The notes under the pieces are model-generated. The model was given only the letters and a program-made list of their open reading frames with translations. It was not told where the DNA came from and ran no database searches. The translations under genes were made by a program, and so were the position numbers. From Protea cynaroides (taxonomy: Eukaryota; Streptophyta; Magnoliopsida; Proteales; Proteaceae), in contig CM053267.1 in the NCBI GenBank assembly GCA_028583415.1, forward strand, positions 22,265,814 to 22,329,813: a stretch of DNA of 64,000 bases, written 5' to 3'. Each line of letters opens with the position of its first letter. Within the stretch, counting starts at the first letter, position 1. Positions 1 to 11,333 of this stretch are shown here, piece after piece.

Positions 1-101
1 TCACAGTCAAAAATCTAAACTTTCAATCACCTTTCGTCCTTTTGATGTCCACACACCAGAAGGACTTTGTTTAGCTAGGATGGCAAAAATGGGGTGCTTA
101 C
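1..101 (-). mobile_element. E1: partial 3' LTR (Ogre/Tat-type), cut by window start
   Basis: On the minus strand this piece starts with TGTAAGCACCCC at position 101 and runs out of the window on the left. It matches the first about 100 bases of the E1 5' LTR at 7820-7921 and the start of the solo LTR at 45521, so three LTR copies share this terminus. Because the element is on the minus strand, this is the 5' edge of its downstream LTR. A purine-rich stretch just inside (102-115, AGAGGGGC on the minus strand) is a plausible polypurine tract. Confidence 0.8.
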
Positions 102-285
102 AGATGCCCCTCTTAGGCCGAGATTGTGGGCAATTGAGGCCGAAGACAAAAGTAGCCCATTTTTGCATTATTCTGCACTTAATCTGGATTCTACAATTGC
201 TCGATTGAACTGATGCTATAACTACTGTCCTTTTTTCTTTCTTTTTTTCTTTTTTTTTCACACTGTACAACAAACAACTGTAGAT

Positions 286-506
286 GTCAAGCTCTTTAGT
301 AGCGACCTCATCAGGTCTGTGACTTTGGCTCAAGACCGCTCATGATGTAATTGTAACTGTCAAGCTTCTTGAGTAGCAACCTCATCAGGTCTGTGACTTT
401 AGCTCAAGATCGCTCATGATGTAATTATAATTGTCAAGCTTCTTGAGTAGCGACCTTATCAGGTCTGTGACTTTAGCTCAAGACCGCTCATGATGTAACT
501 GTAATT
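286..506. repeat. 73-74 bp tandem repeat, three copies
   Basis: Copies begin at 286, 359 and 433 with gtcaagct(c/t) and share the block cctcatcaggtctgtgactt and the end cgctcatgatgtaa. A fourth copy starts at 507 and is cut short by the adjoining 15-bp minisatellite. It lies in the interior of E1 close to its 3' LTR. Confidence 0.9.
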
Positions 507-532
507 GTCAAGCTTCTTGATTTGTAACATCT

Positions 533-725
533 GGATGTATAGCCTTTGGTTGTGTAGCCTTTGGCTGTGTAGCCTTTGGATGTATAGCCTTTGGCTGTGT
601 AGCTTTTGGCTGTGTAGCTTTTGGCTGTGTAGCCTTTGGATGTATAGCCTCTGGATGTGTAGCCTTTGGATGTGTAACCTTTGGATGTATAGCCTCTGAA
701 TGTATAGCCTTTGGATGTATAGCCT
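533..725. repeat. 15-bp minisatellite
   Basis: About 13 copies of tgtgtagcctttggc with variants (tgtatagcctttgga, tgtatagcctctgga). Because 15 is divisible by three it creates periodic open frames on both strands; these are repeat artefacts and not genes. Confidence 0.92.
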
Positions 726-829
726 CTAGACCAAATTTGGGGTGTCCCAAATTGCCTACGTATCCATTGGGACTTCCATCCCTCCAGAATCAGGTTCCGT
801 GTAGTTCGGGCTAGAGCTTTCTCTCTTTT

Positions 830-1015
830 CCCATGATATTTGTTTTTTTTCTTTGCTTGTATCTTGTTCTCTTTTCCATTCTTATTCTGCTTTCATTCAG
901 TTTTCTTTCTTCTTTGTACTTTCACCTTTCTTTCCTTTTCTTTTTTTTTCATTTTTCTTTTTCTTTTTCTTGTTCTTTTCAATTCCTTTCTTCATCTTTC
1001 TTCATTCCCAAAATG
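830..1015. repeat. Pyrimidine-rich tract in E1 interior
   Basis: A nearly pure C/T stretch on the plus strand (A/G-rich in the orientation of E1). Open frames across it encode only F, S and L runs and have no coding value. Similar tracts occur at 222-260 and 2340-2441. Confidence 0.85.
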
Positions 1016-1527
1016 GGTTGAACTTTCCATAAATATTGAGGTAGCCACAATGGGGCTCATTTTCAGCACTTTGTCTACTAACATTGCCCGGAATCCAAGA
1101 GGAACTAGAGATCATGATTTGATCGACTTTCCTTGACTTGACTTAATCTAGACTGAGAGAAACATGTTTCTCTTCTTTAAAAGGCAATTTTGATATGTTC
1201 TGCATTCCTGCCAAATTTATACGGGTTTCAGATCAAAGGGTAATCAGGTCTTTTTAATGAAGGGCAAATGATGACAATAACTCAATTTTATTTCATTTTT
1301 TTTTAAATTTGTATGGGTCATCTTTCTCTTACATTCAAATAAACTCAGCTAGAGTTTCAAACAAGGGGCTCAACTAAACTTATGATGTTTGGATAAATGG
1401 GTGATTTTGACCCAGTGTCTAAGTTCAAGTCTGCACACATTGATAGGCAAGCAACTTTTGAGTCATCAATAGAAATAATCTTAAGGAGATGCAACCCTAC
1501 ACTAATCCTTAGAAAAAACGTCAAAGA

Positions 1528-1862
1528 ATGCTTTCTCCTCTCAGTATCATTCAGATAGAAAACAAATTTCAACAAGCTAATGCTGAATCAGTTATAACCA
1601 CATTTGGGCCCAAATCCTTTAAGTCTGTATACAAGTATGACGATGAAGGTCCAGATGGACAGATAAGAAACTGTCCAATGGGTCTGCCATTGGGAGAGTA
1701 TTTGGCTGTTTATGTAGAATGGCTTGATCTTCACTAAGCGATGCCATTTTATTGGCTAGCAATAAAAGACTATGGAATTCTTGGACGTCGTCAAAATGAT
1801 GAACGACAGATAGATATTCCAGTCAGATTTATTGAACAATATTTATGCATAACAAGACGACA
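1528..1862 (+). pseudogene. Unassigned ORF fragment antisense to E1
   Basis: An open frame of 69 codons (1528-1737) contains the segments GPDGQIRNCPMGLPLGEYLAV and VEWLDLH. After one TAA the next stretch, to about 1862, also has protein-like composition (PFYWLAIKDYGIL, VRFIEQYLCITRR). The mixed amino-acid usage differs from the low-complexity frames around it. It runs antisense to E1 near its 3' LTR, a place where extra ORFs are known in Tat elements. I do not recognise the family; it may also be a captured host fragment or chance. Confidence 0.25.
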
Positions 1863-2339
1863 TGTTCACAAGAAACGATACCATAAAATTTGGTGATATT
1901 TGAAGTAAGGGCATGTAATGTAGACTCTGTGGAAGACCGTTAGATTGATGGATGGGAAAGAGTCTTTAGCCAAAAAGAAAAATCCTCTGATGACAACAAA
2001 GTGATGAGACCACCCCCTATATGGGCGGGATGTAGTGACCAATATCAAAAATCCAGCTCAACACACAACGTGAATCACAACAAATGATCAGCTCTCCAAT
2101 CAGGTTCTAAGAAATGGTGTCTATATGTCATTGTATGAGAACCAATTATCTTATTGCTCTATAACTGAACTCGTCCATCAGCAGGGCTCCAAAGGAGTTG
2201 TCCCATGTATATGCTTTGTAATCGAACTCATTCATCATTAGTGTTTCAAAGTAGTTGCTCCATGTCTATGCACCATAGTTGAACTTGTCCACCATCATTG
2301 TTCCAATGTAGTATGCTAACCAACCTCATTATTTTGTAT

Positions 2340-2441
2340 AGCTCTTTATTTTTTTTCATTTTTTTCTCTTTTTTTTTTCTTTTTTTTTTCTTTCTTTCTT
2401 TCTTTCGTTCTTTATTTCTTTCTTTTTTTTTTTTTTTTTTT
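2340..2441. repeat. Pyrimidine/poly-T tract
   Basis: A long run of T with scattered C, including a (tttc)n segment at 2390-2410, within the E1 interior. Simple sequence without coding value. Confidence 0.85.
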
Positions 2442-3109
2442 TGAGCTCATCTTTGACTTTGAGGTTGATCTGTAACACACTTCATATATGTAGATGTCAT
2501 GCACTTGTAGAAGACTTAATCACTTGGATTGATGTAAACTTGATGACTCCTTGTTGGTAGATCCATTTTTGCAAAACTGAATGAACCACCTGTATGAGTC
2601 TGTAAATGTTTTCTGCTCTCAAGGAATATCATAAAAAAATTCTTTCTGTAAATCGACCAAATAGGATGACTTTTTGATGTACCAACTAGTATCTTCGAGA
2701 ATGCTTTCATGACTTCAACTTAATCATCTATAACTTTCACGTGTGTTGTTTCTCTAAAGGTCGATGGAGTAGAAGTTCAGGTTGTGGCTCATCATCTCAA
2801 TCGTCATCAAAATCAGAATTAGCAACGGACATGGAAGAGGAAGAAATATCAAACTAGGAAGGAATGGATTGAAAGTAGTAAAGAATTGTTGTGATGTCTC
2901 AAATGAGATGATTATTGTTCATTTTTTCAAAGCATTTTGGACTGGATTTGTCTACAAACATATCGGACTCGAGCCCAAACATAGATAACCTATCAAATAC
3001 CAATGGTAGCCAGTTCAGACAAGTAATTCACCAAGTTACCCCAATTGGATACAACATCATTGACGCCAACTTATGATTGGTTGTAGGACCAAATCTCTGT
3101 TCAGACTTT

Positions 3110-3450
3110 CGCTAGTAAGGCTCATTACGCCTATCTATCGACATGTGTTTTGCCCCTCTTGAGTCTATTACCATTTTGATTTATGCCCCAGTTCGGGTCT
3201 GACATTCACTTGGTCTATGCCTCAATCTGGTTTGATGTATCCTAATCTTATGCCCCAGTTTGGATGTCATGAAACTCTGACCTATACCACAGTTGGTCCA
3301 TCGTCTTTTTTGGTTTGCCTCACTTTGAATCCATTAACATTTTAACTATGCCCCAGTTTAGCGTGCACTGATATTTTTGTTGTGCCCCAATTTAAGGTAC
3401 ACTGACATTTTGGTTGTGCCCCAGTTTAGGGTGTACATGAAGTTCATTTC
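3110..3450. repeat. Degenerate repeats with gccccagtttggg core
   Basis: The core gcccca(g/a)ttt(a/g)gg recurs about six times at irregular spacing of roughly 45-60 bp (near 3186, 3250, 3352, 3388 and 3419 among others). Such repeats are common in the untranslated part of plant Tat/Ogre interiors. No coding signal is seen. Confidence 0.6.
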
Positions 3451-3837
3451 TAGGCTACCTTAATTTTGGGATACAATTGACCACATGGTCTTCCTTTTCA
3501 TCCTGGATTTTGGGAGGTGGATGGGCCATTCTTGAAGGTTTGAGGGCTACTCCTTTGAGTTTGGGTCACCTTGGGTGATGAAAGTAATTAGGGAGTCAGA
3601 AACCAACTCCTTCAATCAAAGTGGCTCAATTGCCAAGGGTGAATGAAATGCTTTCCAATCTCAGTTTTTTCCATTTAAATTTGGCAGGTATGCTAGTATG
3701 GGAAAGAAACATGTAATCTCTCAGAATCTATGATTCAGCTTTTTTTTTTTTGGGTAAATATCTATGATTCAGCTTTCTAACCTCTTGGATTCCTTAACTC
3801 CGATCTGGGAATTTCAAATCCGATCTGCAATATTTGG

Positions 3838-4860
3838 GCTCTCAATATATTATCTTCCAACCATTCCAACACTTTGAGGTACAAAAGTCCTCCTTATGAA
3901 CATGAACCGAGACATGAACCGGTAATTCCTATGAGTGGATGTAATAAGAGTGGATTCTTCTTTCTATAAACAATGAACGAAGGTTAAGACTCAGAAGTGA
4001 TTGGACATGAGAAGAATACACATACACATACAAGCTGACTTGACCAAACAAAGTTAGCTCCTTCATGAAAATCGACCATTAGACATCATCTGTAATAACT
4101 TATTTGTATTTGAATAACCACATGATTGGTCTTGGGGCCTAAAGATTCCGAATGGATCATTGTAGCACCAAGGTTCAACCATGTGGTGCATCAAATTTCA
4201 ATATATTATCTTCCAACCATTCCAACACTTTGAGGTACAAAAGTCCTCCTTATGAACATGAACCGAGACATGAACCGGTGATTCCTATGAGTGGATGTAA
4301 TAAGAGTGGATGCTTTGTCTACTCACTCAGGTGTTCTCTTAAGTCTAGACAATCCTATCCTCCCGAATTGGTTTTTTTTTCTTCAAATCCGATCTGCAAT
4401 ATTTGGGCTCTCAATATATTATCTTCCAACCATTCCAACACTTTGAGGTACAAAATTCCTCCTTATGAACATGAACCGAGACATGAACCAGTGATTCCTA
4501 TGAGTGGATGTAATAAGAGTGGATGCTTTGTCTACTCACTCAGGTGTTCTCTTAAGTCTAGACAATCCTATCCTCCCTAGTTCAACCTTTTATTTTTTTT
4601 TCTTTTTTTGGTTTTTTTTCTTCTTTCTATAAACAATGAACGAAGGTTAAGACTCAGAAGTTACTGGACATGAGAAGAATACACATACAAATACAAGCTG
4701 ACTTGACCAAACAAAGTTAGCTACTTCATGAAAATCGACCATTAGACATCATCTGTAACAATTTATTTGTATTTGAATAACCACATGATTGGTCTTGGGG
4801 CCTAAAGATTCCGAATGGATCATTGTAGCACCAAGGTTCAACCATGTGGTTCATCAAATT
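3838..4860. repeat. Segmental duplication: three A blocks and two B blocks
   Basis: Block A (starting caatatattatcttccaacc) occurs at about 3844, 4201 and 4415. Block B (ttctttctataaacaatgaacg to the caccaaggttcaacc end) occurs at 3955-4195 and 4617-4857, offset 662 bp and nearly identical. The second and third A copies carry an extra tail (tttgtctactcactcagg) that the first lacks, so at least two duplication steps took place. The plus-strand open frame at 4152-4580 is made of this repeat and is not a gene. Confidence 0.9.
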
Positions 4861-5667
4861 TCAAGAAATTGAAACAGATATGCTTATTTGTAATTTTCAT
4901 GAAGGATGACAAAAGCGGTTCATGATTGAAAAAAAACCGGTAAATTTCTACTGGATCACAGTATCTGTGCTGTGACGAAGATTTTCCGATCATATTTTGA
5001 GATTGACATATCAATATTGAATAGATCAACACAATGAGCTTTGTACAATGGAGGGCTTGTACAGACTGCCCACACTAATGTGTATGCGGGTATACGTAAC
5101 CCTCACGCTCCCAACAAATGAGAGACAAGAATACTCAAGTATGGATCCAAACGTTAACAAGTCAAGGACAAAAACGGACAAAACTTCGACGTCTCATATG
5201 TAAATATTATGATCGAGTAGATTTTACCATGTTAGTTCAAAGATGGATCAAAAATAACATACATGTGGCTCAAACTGGGTTAGGATAGAAAAGGCCACCT
5301 TGACGAGGATGGGGTAACCTATCACCGAATGCATGATGAATAATGGGCCCCAATCCCTTTATATACTATGTTGCAAGGATCCAAGCGACGTGGAGTAGCA
5401 TAACGCATTCTCGAGCAGACCCAAGAAATGCTTGTTAGAGGCTGCTCGCCGATCATGGTCTCACAAAGTACAGGCCAAGGTTGTGTGTTTCGCTTAGCGG
5501 GCTGCCCCACATGCATGGGACCCGATTCGACTACTCGCACGAAAGTGTGACTGAACCCATACCCCCCAAAGCAATATGTACAAACAATAAATAATAGTAC
5601 CCTAGATCTAGCAGCAAATGTCAAACAAATCAATATAAGGAAAGTATTCTAGGAGTCTGAATATTAT

Positions 5668-5685
5668 TCCCCGACGGAGTCGCCA
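5668..5685 (-). other. E1 primer-binding site, tRNA-Arg type
   Basis: The minus strand reads TGGCGACTCCGTCGGGGA three bases inside the 5' LTR. A start of TGGCGACTC is the site described for Ogre-type elements, where it pairs with a tRNA-Arg 3' end. The position next to the LTR end fixes E1 as minus-strand and separates LTR from interior. Confidence 0.75.
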
Positions 5686-6403
5686 CTATGAGGACAATGG
5701 GAAATCGATGATCCTCCTCGGGATGAAATGTGTATCCGTATCGATGAAGGTCAATGTTTCTGTTGGAGTCGCCACTTATATTAAGGTCTAGGACCTCTAA
5801 AATGTAGCCTCACCCTAAGGTAAGACTTCTATTGACTCGTGACCCAATGTATCAGTTCTTTGGTCTGCAAGAGATCGGGTAAGTATTTAGGGTATGGTTA
5901 TGAAAAGGTGTTAGGCACCCAAACCGCCCGATCAATATCGGCCTCCTGACTGTGCTTGGTCAACTGGATGACTAGGGTTCAATGGGGGATGTCCTAAACC
6001 AAGTTTCTAAGTTATTCTAACTTTGGGTTCAGCCAATCATGTTTTAAAGTAAATAAACAAGCAAATGTAATATACAATATTATACAGTGAACCAGACCAA
6101 AGATGGTTCGGTCTGGGAATGAATCTGAGATGTGTAAGACATCTCAAACTGCCTATGTATTCCAATCCTGGAAATAATGTCCAGAAATGTAGTTCGAAAT
6201 GGGTTTTGTGATTAAAGATTATGAAAGTAATTTACGCATGTGCTTCAATTAGATTTTTTTTGTTCAAGTTGAAGTTTATGCTAGATGTATGATTGATGGG
6301 TGGCTTTGTATCATATTTGAGATTCCAAAATTTCCTATGTATTCTAGGGTGTGTCCTAGAAATCAGGTACGACATAGTTCGAAATGATTGTGAGAGTCGA
6401 ATT

Positions 6404-6785
6404 TGGAATGTGTACCAAATTCCTTCCATTTTTTGTCAATAGTATCTAGGGATGAGACCTAAATTCCTATCATTTTTATTTGGGATGTGTACCAAATTCT
6501 TTCTATTTTTGTCAATAGGATCTAGGGATGAGACCTAAATTCCCACCATTTTTATTTGGGATGTGTACCAAATTCTTTCAATTTTTGTCAATAAGATATA
6601 GGGATGAGACCTAAATTCCTATCATTTTTATTTGGGATGTGTACCAAATTCTTTCCATTTTTGTCAATAGGATCTAGGGATAAGACCTAAATTTCTATCA
6701 TTTTTATTTGGGATGTGTACCAAATTCTTTCTATTTTTGTTAATAGGATCTAGGGATGAGACCTAAATTCCTACCATTTTTAATT
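6404..6785. repeat. 76-bp tandem repeat, five copies, inside E1 LTR
   Basis: Copies start with ttggratgtgtaccaaatt at about 6403, 6480, 6556, 6632 and 6708, giving a regular 76-bp period. Each contains the block gggatgagacctaaatt. The near identity of copies points to recent unequal exchange within the LTR. Confidence 0.92.
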
Positions 6786-6930
6786 TCATTCCATTTTTAG
6801 GATTTTCTACCCTAATTGCTATTTTTTTTCATTTTTAGGGTTTTCTACCCTAATTGTTGTATTCTTTCCATTTTAGGGTGTATCTTGCCCTAATTGGTCA
6901 TTCCATTTTAGGGTTTATTTTGCCCTAGTT
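6780..6930. repeat. Short minisatellite, ttttagggttttctaccctaa type
   Basis: Four to five irregular copies of the motif that is expanded to about 25 copies in the solo LTR (48863-49812). Here it is in the opposite orientation because E1 lies on the minus strand. Confidence 0.8.
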
Positions 6931-9900
6931 GTTGTACTCAATAATGGCAATGTAAACAATCCAACATAGCAATGTGAGCTTAAATATAGCAGTGTAAGCA
7001 TCCAAATATAGCATGTTAAAAATATATCCAAATTTAGCAATAAATCAGTCAAAGATGGCAAGTGAGCACGTGAATCAATACAAACATGGTAAGTGAGCAA
7101 TCTAAAAATAGAAGCATCCAAAGACAACATGTGAAAGCATTCCAAGTATGGCATGTAAGAGTGTAAGCATCGAATATGGCAATTATGTGGCATCCAAACA
7201 TGTCAGTGAGCATCTAAAAACACTCATGATGACAAATTCAATGGTATAAATGACCATTTTCATATGTAATTTTGCATGGACCCTCCGAAGACTTCTTCCC
7301 AAGATTTTCCATATCCACTTTGTAGGACATCACGAATGAAGAATAATGGCTTTGGAATCATCTGAATCCGATGTAGAACGGAAAAGATATGAAGCTTCGA
7401 TGTTCTAACGATAATTTTGCATGAAAGCTTGCATGGGGCCCACTGGTGACTTCTACCCGGGATCTTTCATGTCCACTTTGAAGAGGACTAAAAATAAGGA
7501 ATAATGGTACTTAAACTATATGATTCAGATGTCGGATGATCAAGATATGATGATTTGAAATTCAAACAATCCAACTTACGATAATTTGCATGAAAGCTCC
7601 TGGATTATTTTTGATAATTTCATAAACCTCCCTTGTACGTATCATCTGACTAAAATGATCATCTCTTCTTCATTTAATATCAGAATTGAGCAATTCTAGT
7701 CTCATTTTGAAGATAATTCCATGACCTATGCAACCATGCAGATTACAGCATGTGACCTTGTTATGAGACCCACCGAAAACTTCCTCAAATTCACAGACCC
7801 ATTGAAAACTTTCTCAAATTCAGAGTCAAAAATTTAAATTTTCAATCACCTTTCGTCCTTTTGTTGTCTACACACCAGCAGGATTTTGTTTAGCTGGGAT
7901 GGCAAAAATGGGGTGCTTACAATAACATATGACCGAAGTCTGGGAAAATCCCAGGCCACCTATGTATCCCTGTACGGAGAGAATCAGGCCAAATGTAGTT
8001 CGGGCGGGTGTGTACGTACCAAGTGTGTGCAAGAGAAGGGACGCTCCCAAAATATTAGAACGCATCCCAAGCGATGGATGCTCCATAATCATGGAACACA
8101 TTCAATGAGAAAGATGTCCCCACAATAGTGGGACCCATCTCAGTGTTGAGGTACTCCCTATCACAATGAAGTCCCCTCGGCAAGGTAATCCCATAATACA
8201 TTGAACTTACCTCAATTTGACCGAGCGTGGAGTGACCAAACTCCCCCGCAGTATACGTATCCCTCGAGACCTCTGTCTCTCCAGAATCAGGTCAAGCGTA
8301 GTTCCCATGGATTGATGAGCCATGGACATGCATGCAAGGAAAGGCCAAATGCCTCAGCTCCCCACACACGGGGGTACACTAAATCTCACTCACACCCCAC
8401 ATACGGGATGCCCAGGTGGACCGTCAGTGGACCACCCATCCTTTGCATACATCTACCCAATCGCTCATTTTTCATTAATATGCATTTGATAAAACAGTTT
8501 CCCACACTCTTTGATCCAATCCTAGGGTTGGGTGGGCTCATTTTAAATGAACTAGCAAAGGACGGCTGGACTCATTGGAGTCCCCTAACCAATCACATCA
8601 CGGGAAGCAAACATCCTAGCATACACCTATCAAAAATTGGATGTCACAGATCACTTGGGGGTATGGATGATGCCTTCAAATTAAATCATAAAAATATATA
8701 AGCATGTAGGCATGTGATGGAAATTGAATGGAGCATGTGATAAAAAACCAAAAATAGAAAGCAACTATATACATGTGATGTCAAGACAAGAGGAACCATC
8801 AAATGTGTAAAACAGAAAATCATAATGAGAACCAGGATATATGAAGCAAAAAGAAATATAAAAAAAAAAGCATGTATTATGTACAATGAAATGACCTACA
8901 TACCCTACGCCAAGCATGAATCTGGATATATAACAAGTAAACCCCAGTTTGGAACAGGTTAGGCAAGTAGAATGGTGTCATCTTCAGACAAAAGCATGAC
9001 CTAGTAAGAGCCTAAAACCAATCTGGATCCATCCAACTCAAATTAAACCATGTTTGACAATAAGAGTGAACCAATTCAATCCACAAAAGTTGGCTAGCAC
9101 AAATAAACCAGATTTCACCATTAGAAGAAACTAACTCAACCCAAACCAGATTTATACCATTCGAAATGAGATTAGATTAAACACCAAAATTAGACACATT
9201 CAAGCACCATCTCCAGGCATATTCAAATATGGAATGGTCTAAACATGGACTGGTCTAAGCATTGGACCGATTCAAACATTTAACAAACACATTCAACATT
9301 ACAAATGCTATTGGATTCAAACTAAAGCATTAAGCATGTATACAAATTTGAGCATGTTACCAAAAATTAGATGAGGACAACCGAACAAATTATGTCAAAT
9401 TATTAGCACTGAAATCTTGAACCAAGTAGGGCTTCATAAACATAGATACAAGAAGCTGAGAAGAAACTTTTGAGCAGATAAAGTATAGAAATCACAGCTA
9501 AATACGTTAGAACAAAATGCACAACTACCGAAACACTTTAAAAAAGAGCAAAACCCTGAAAAACAAGATTAGAGTTACAGGAATGAAATCTTGTAACATT
9601 GTTTCATAAACTCAATCAGAGATTATAGAAAGAACCAAAAAATAAAACCGTACCTGAGAATGCTGACGATTAATTGGCAATGAGAAACATCATTGAAGGA
9701 CTGAGCTGCTACTTGAGTGTTGCTGCTCGCATCTCACAAGGTGTCTCAGAGAATTCATTTCAATCAATAATCCTATGTATGCTTGATCTTGCATAGAATC
9801 ACACTAGTGTTTTGATCCTTCAAAGAGAAGTTGCAAGGCCTGTTTGGACCAATGGTGAAAATAGATCTACAAATGGGAACATGTGGATTATGAGAGTACA

Positions 9901-10351
9901 GCGACAGCAGCTTGCACCAAGGATTCTCATCTTGGCCATCGGATGTCTTAGCATCGGTTAAATGATCTGGCACAAAACCTTCATTTGAGGCAGAGATAAT
10001 AGCTAGATCAATCTTGAGAGATGAAGTCAGAAAAAATCAAACCAAACTTGCAGATGAAGTTGAAAAACCAAATTGAACTCAATAATAGAGCCAAAAAATC
10101 AAGTCGAACTTAGAAGATGAAACCGGAATTGAATCAAACTCAAACAATGAAACCTTCACCAGAAAAATCAATCTGAACTTGGAGATGGGGTTTTCACGGG
10201 AGGATAAAATCAGACAGAGACTTTTCTGTCAAATTCCTTTCATCTCCCAATCTCTCTCCTTTTTCACTTTTCAACTATTTCTCTTTCTGCAACCTCTTTT
10301 CCTCTCCTCTTACCTAGCCGTTCTTCCTCTTCTGCTTGCTTCTTTTTTTCT

Positions 10352-10665
10352 TCACTCCTTGAACCAGCAGTAGAGCTGCTGCTCTGCTACTCCTTCTTCC
10401 TCTTCGACGGCGATGGCTCTGCTGCCGCCTTCCTCTTCTGCCTTTTTTTTTTCACTCCATGGACCAGCAGCTCTGCTGCTGCTCCCTCTTTCTTTGTGGC
10501 GGCGGCTTTGCTGTCGCCTTCTTCTTCTTCCTCTTCTGCCTCTTTTTCTTTCTTTTTTTCACTCCATGGACTAGCAGCAGAGCTGCTGCTACTTTTTTTT
10601 TCTTCGGTGGCGGCGGCTCTGCTGCCGCCTTCTTCCTCTTATGCTCTCCTTCTTCTTCTCCTACC
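10352..10665. repeat. About 105-bp tandem repeat in E2 LTR
   Basis: Three imperfect copies begin cactcc(a/t)tg(g/a)ac(c/t)agcag near 10353, 10453 and 10560. Each holds a gctgctgct core and a ggcggcggct(c/t)tgctg segment followed by a pyrimidine tract. Confidence 0.8.
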
Positions 10666-10958
10666 TCTCTCTCTTTCTTCTTCTCCTCTCTTCCTCCTTC
10701 TCCCTGCTTCTTTTTTCTTCTCCCTCCTTCTTTTCCTTTGAGCCGCGGCAGAGTTGCTGCTCCCTCTTTTTATACCCACAAAGGGATCAACCTCCTTGGT
10801 GAGGTGTCGATGGGGGGGTTTGAGGCCGGGAGACCAACGGTTTTGGGGGAGGAATTTTGGGAAAGAGGGATGAGGTGTCGACCTCCCTCTTCCCTACAGT
10901 TCTCTCCCTCACCACCCTCTCAGCACTCTCTCCTTTCTTCCCCTTCCCCGATTTCAGC

Positions 10959-10962
<4 letters not shown>

Positions 10963-10990
<28 letters not shown>

Positions 10991-11194
10991 GGGTCTTTGA
11001 TCCCTTCTTTTAGGGATCTGGACCGTTCCCCCTTTTTTTTTTCTTCTTCGATCCCTTCTTTTTGGGATCAGGATTGTTACTTTTTTTTATTTTTTTTATT
11101 TTATACCCAAATTGCCCCCACCCTTTTTTCATTTCATATATAATATATATATATATATATATATCATTCAATTTCTTTTCTTTTTCTTTTTTTA

Positions 11195-11230
<36 letters not shown>

Positions 11231-11240
11231 TTTTTATTCT
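10963..11240. repeat. Simple-sequence block: poly-T, (AT)n, (TTA)n
   Basis: A T run of about 28 at 10963-10990, an (AT)n run near 11143-11164 and a (TTA)n run near 11197-11229, in the AT-rich part of the E2 LTR. Confidence 0.92.
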
Positions 11241-11333
11241 TTTATTTATTTTTTTATGACACACCCCTCTCATTGCATATGGTACCCCAATGAGAGGGGA
11301 GATCTCCGCAGTGGTAAAATCAGGGTGCTGACA

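Larger units (their letters stand above)
102..5688 (-). mobile_element. E1 internal region, apparently non-coding
   Basis: The interior lies between the two E1 LTRs and is about 5.6 kb. I could not find gag, protease, reverse transcriptase, RNase H or integrase motifs on either strand. It holds pyrimidine-rich tracts, tandem repeats, a duplicated block, and degenerate repeats of the type tgccccagttt at 3110-3450, all listed separately. Autonomous Ogre/Tat elements have interiors well over 8 kb, so this copy is either a non-autonomous derivative or a deletion product mobilised by proteins of a relative. The family call rests on the LTR, the tRNA-Arg-type primer-binding site and the CCTACGTATCC blocks, not on coding sequence. 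Confidence 0.6.
5689..7921 (-). mobile_element. E1 5' LTR, Ogre/Tat-type, 2.2 kb
   Basis: On the minus strand the LTR starts TGTAAGCACCCC at 7921 and ends ...TTGTCCTCA at 5689, followed by the primer-binding site. It is collinear with, but much shorter than, the 5.6-kb solo LTR at 45521-51131: both carry one or more copies of the 158-bp unit near the start, the tagggttttctaccctaatt minisatellite, two CCTA(C/T)GTAT blocks, and a shared end containing gcccaaaccgcc and gtcttaccttagggtgag (in minus orientation). E1 lacks the AT-rich and purine-rich middle of the solo LTR. The right flank is ataac; the matching left target duplication lies outside the window. Confidence 0.85.
7922..11333 (-). mobile_element. 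E2: Tat-like LTR, 3' end removed by E1
   Basis: The minus strand starts TGTCAGCACCCTG at 11333, directly against interrupted chromovirus pol sequence. It has the same ground plan as the Ogre-type solo LTR: AT-rich part (11140-11240), long purine-rich part (10200-11050, pyrimidine on plus), unique sequence, then two CCTA(C/T)GTATCC blocks (about 7950 and 8242). The expected LTR end and primer-binding site are missing because E1 begins at 7921. The terminal sequence differs from E1, so it is a related but distinct family. Open frames at 8201-8701, 10459-11013 and 11010-11549 fall in LTR or simple sequence and are not genes. Whether it was a solo LTR or part of a longer element cannot be decided here. 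Confidence 0.65.

Noticed and set aside
4152..4580. 142-codon plus frame
   Set aside because: It consists of two copies of block A of a local duplication; the protein repeat simply mirrors the DNA repeat.
5322..5633. 103-codon minus frame next to the E1 primer-binding site as a gag start
   Set aside because: No gag motif, no continuation in any frame, and no homologue within the window.
8201..8701. 166-codon plus frame as a host gene
   Set aside because: Lies within the E2 LTR across the CCTACGTATCC block; no domain and no intron signals.
10459..11013. 184-codon plus-strand open frame
   Set aside because: It runs through a pyrimidine-rich tract of the E2 LTR and a 105-bp tandem repeat; composition is S, F, L and P runs with no domain.
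5689..11333. A single 5.6-kb LTR from 5689 to 11333, equal in size to the solo LTR
   Set aside because: A clear LTR start (GGTGCTTACA on plus) stands at 7921, is repeated at 101, and the termini at 7921 and 11333 differ; two elements explain it better.
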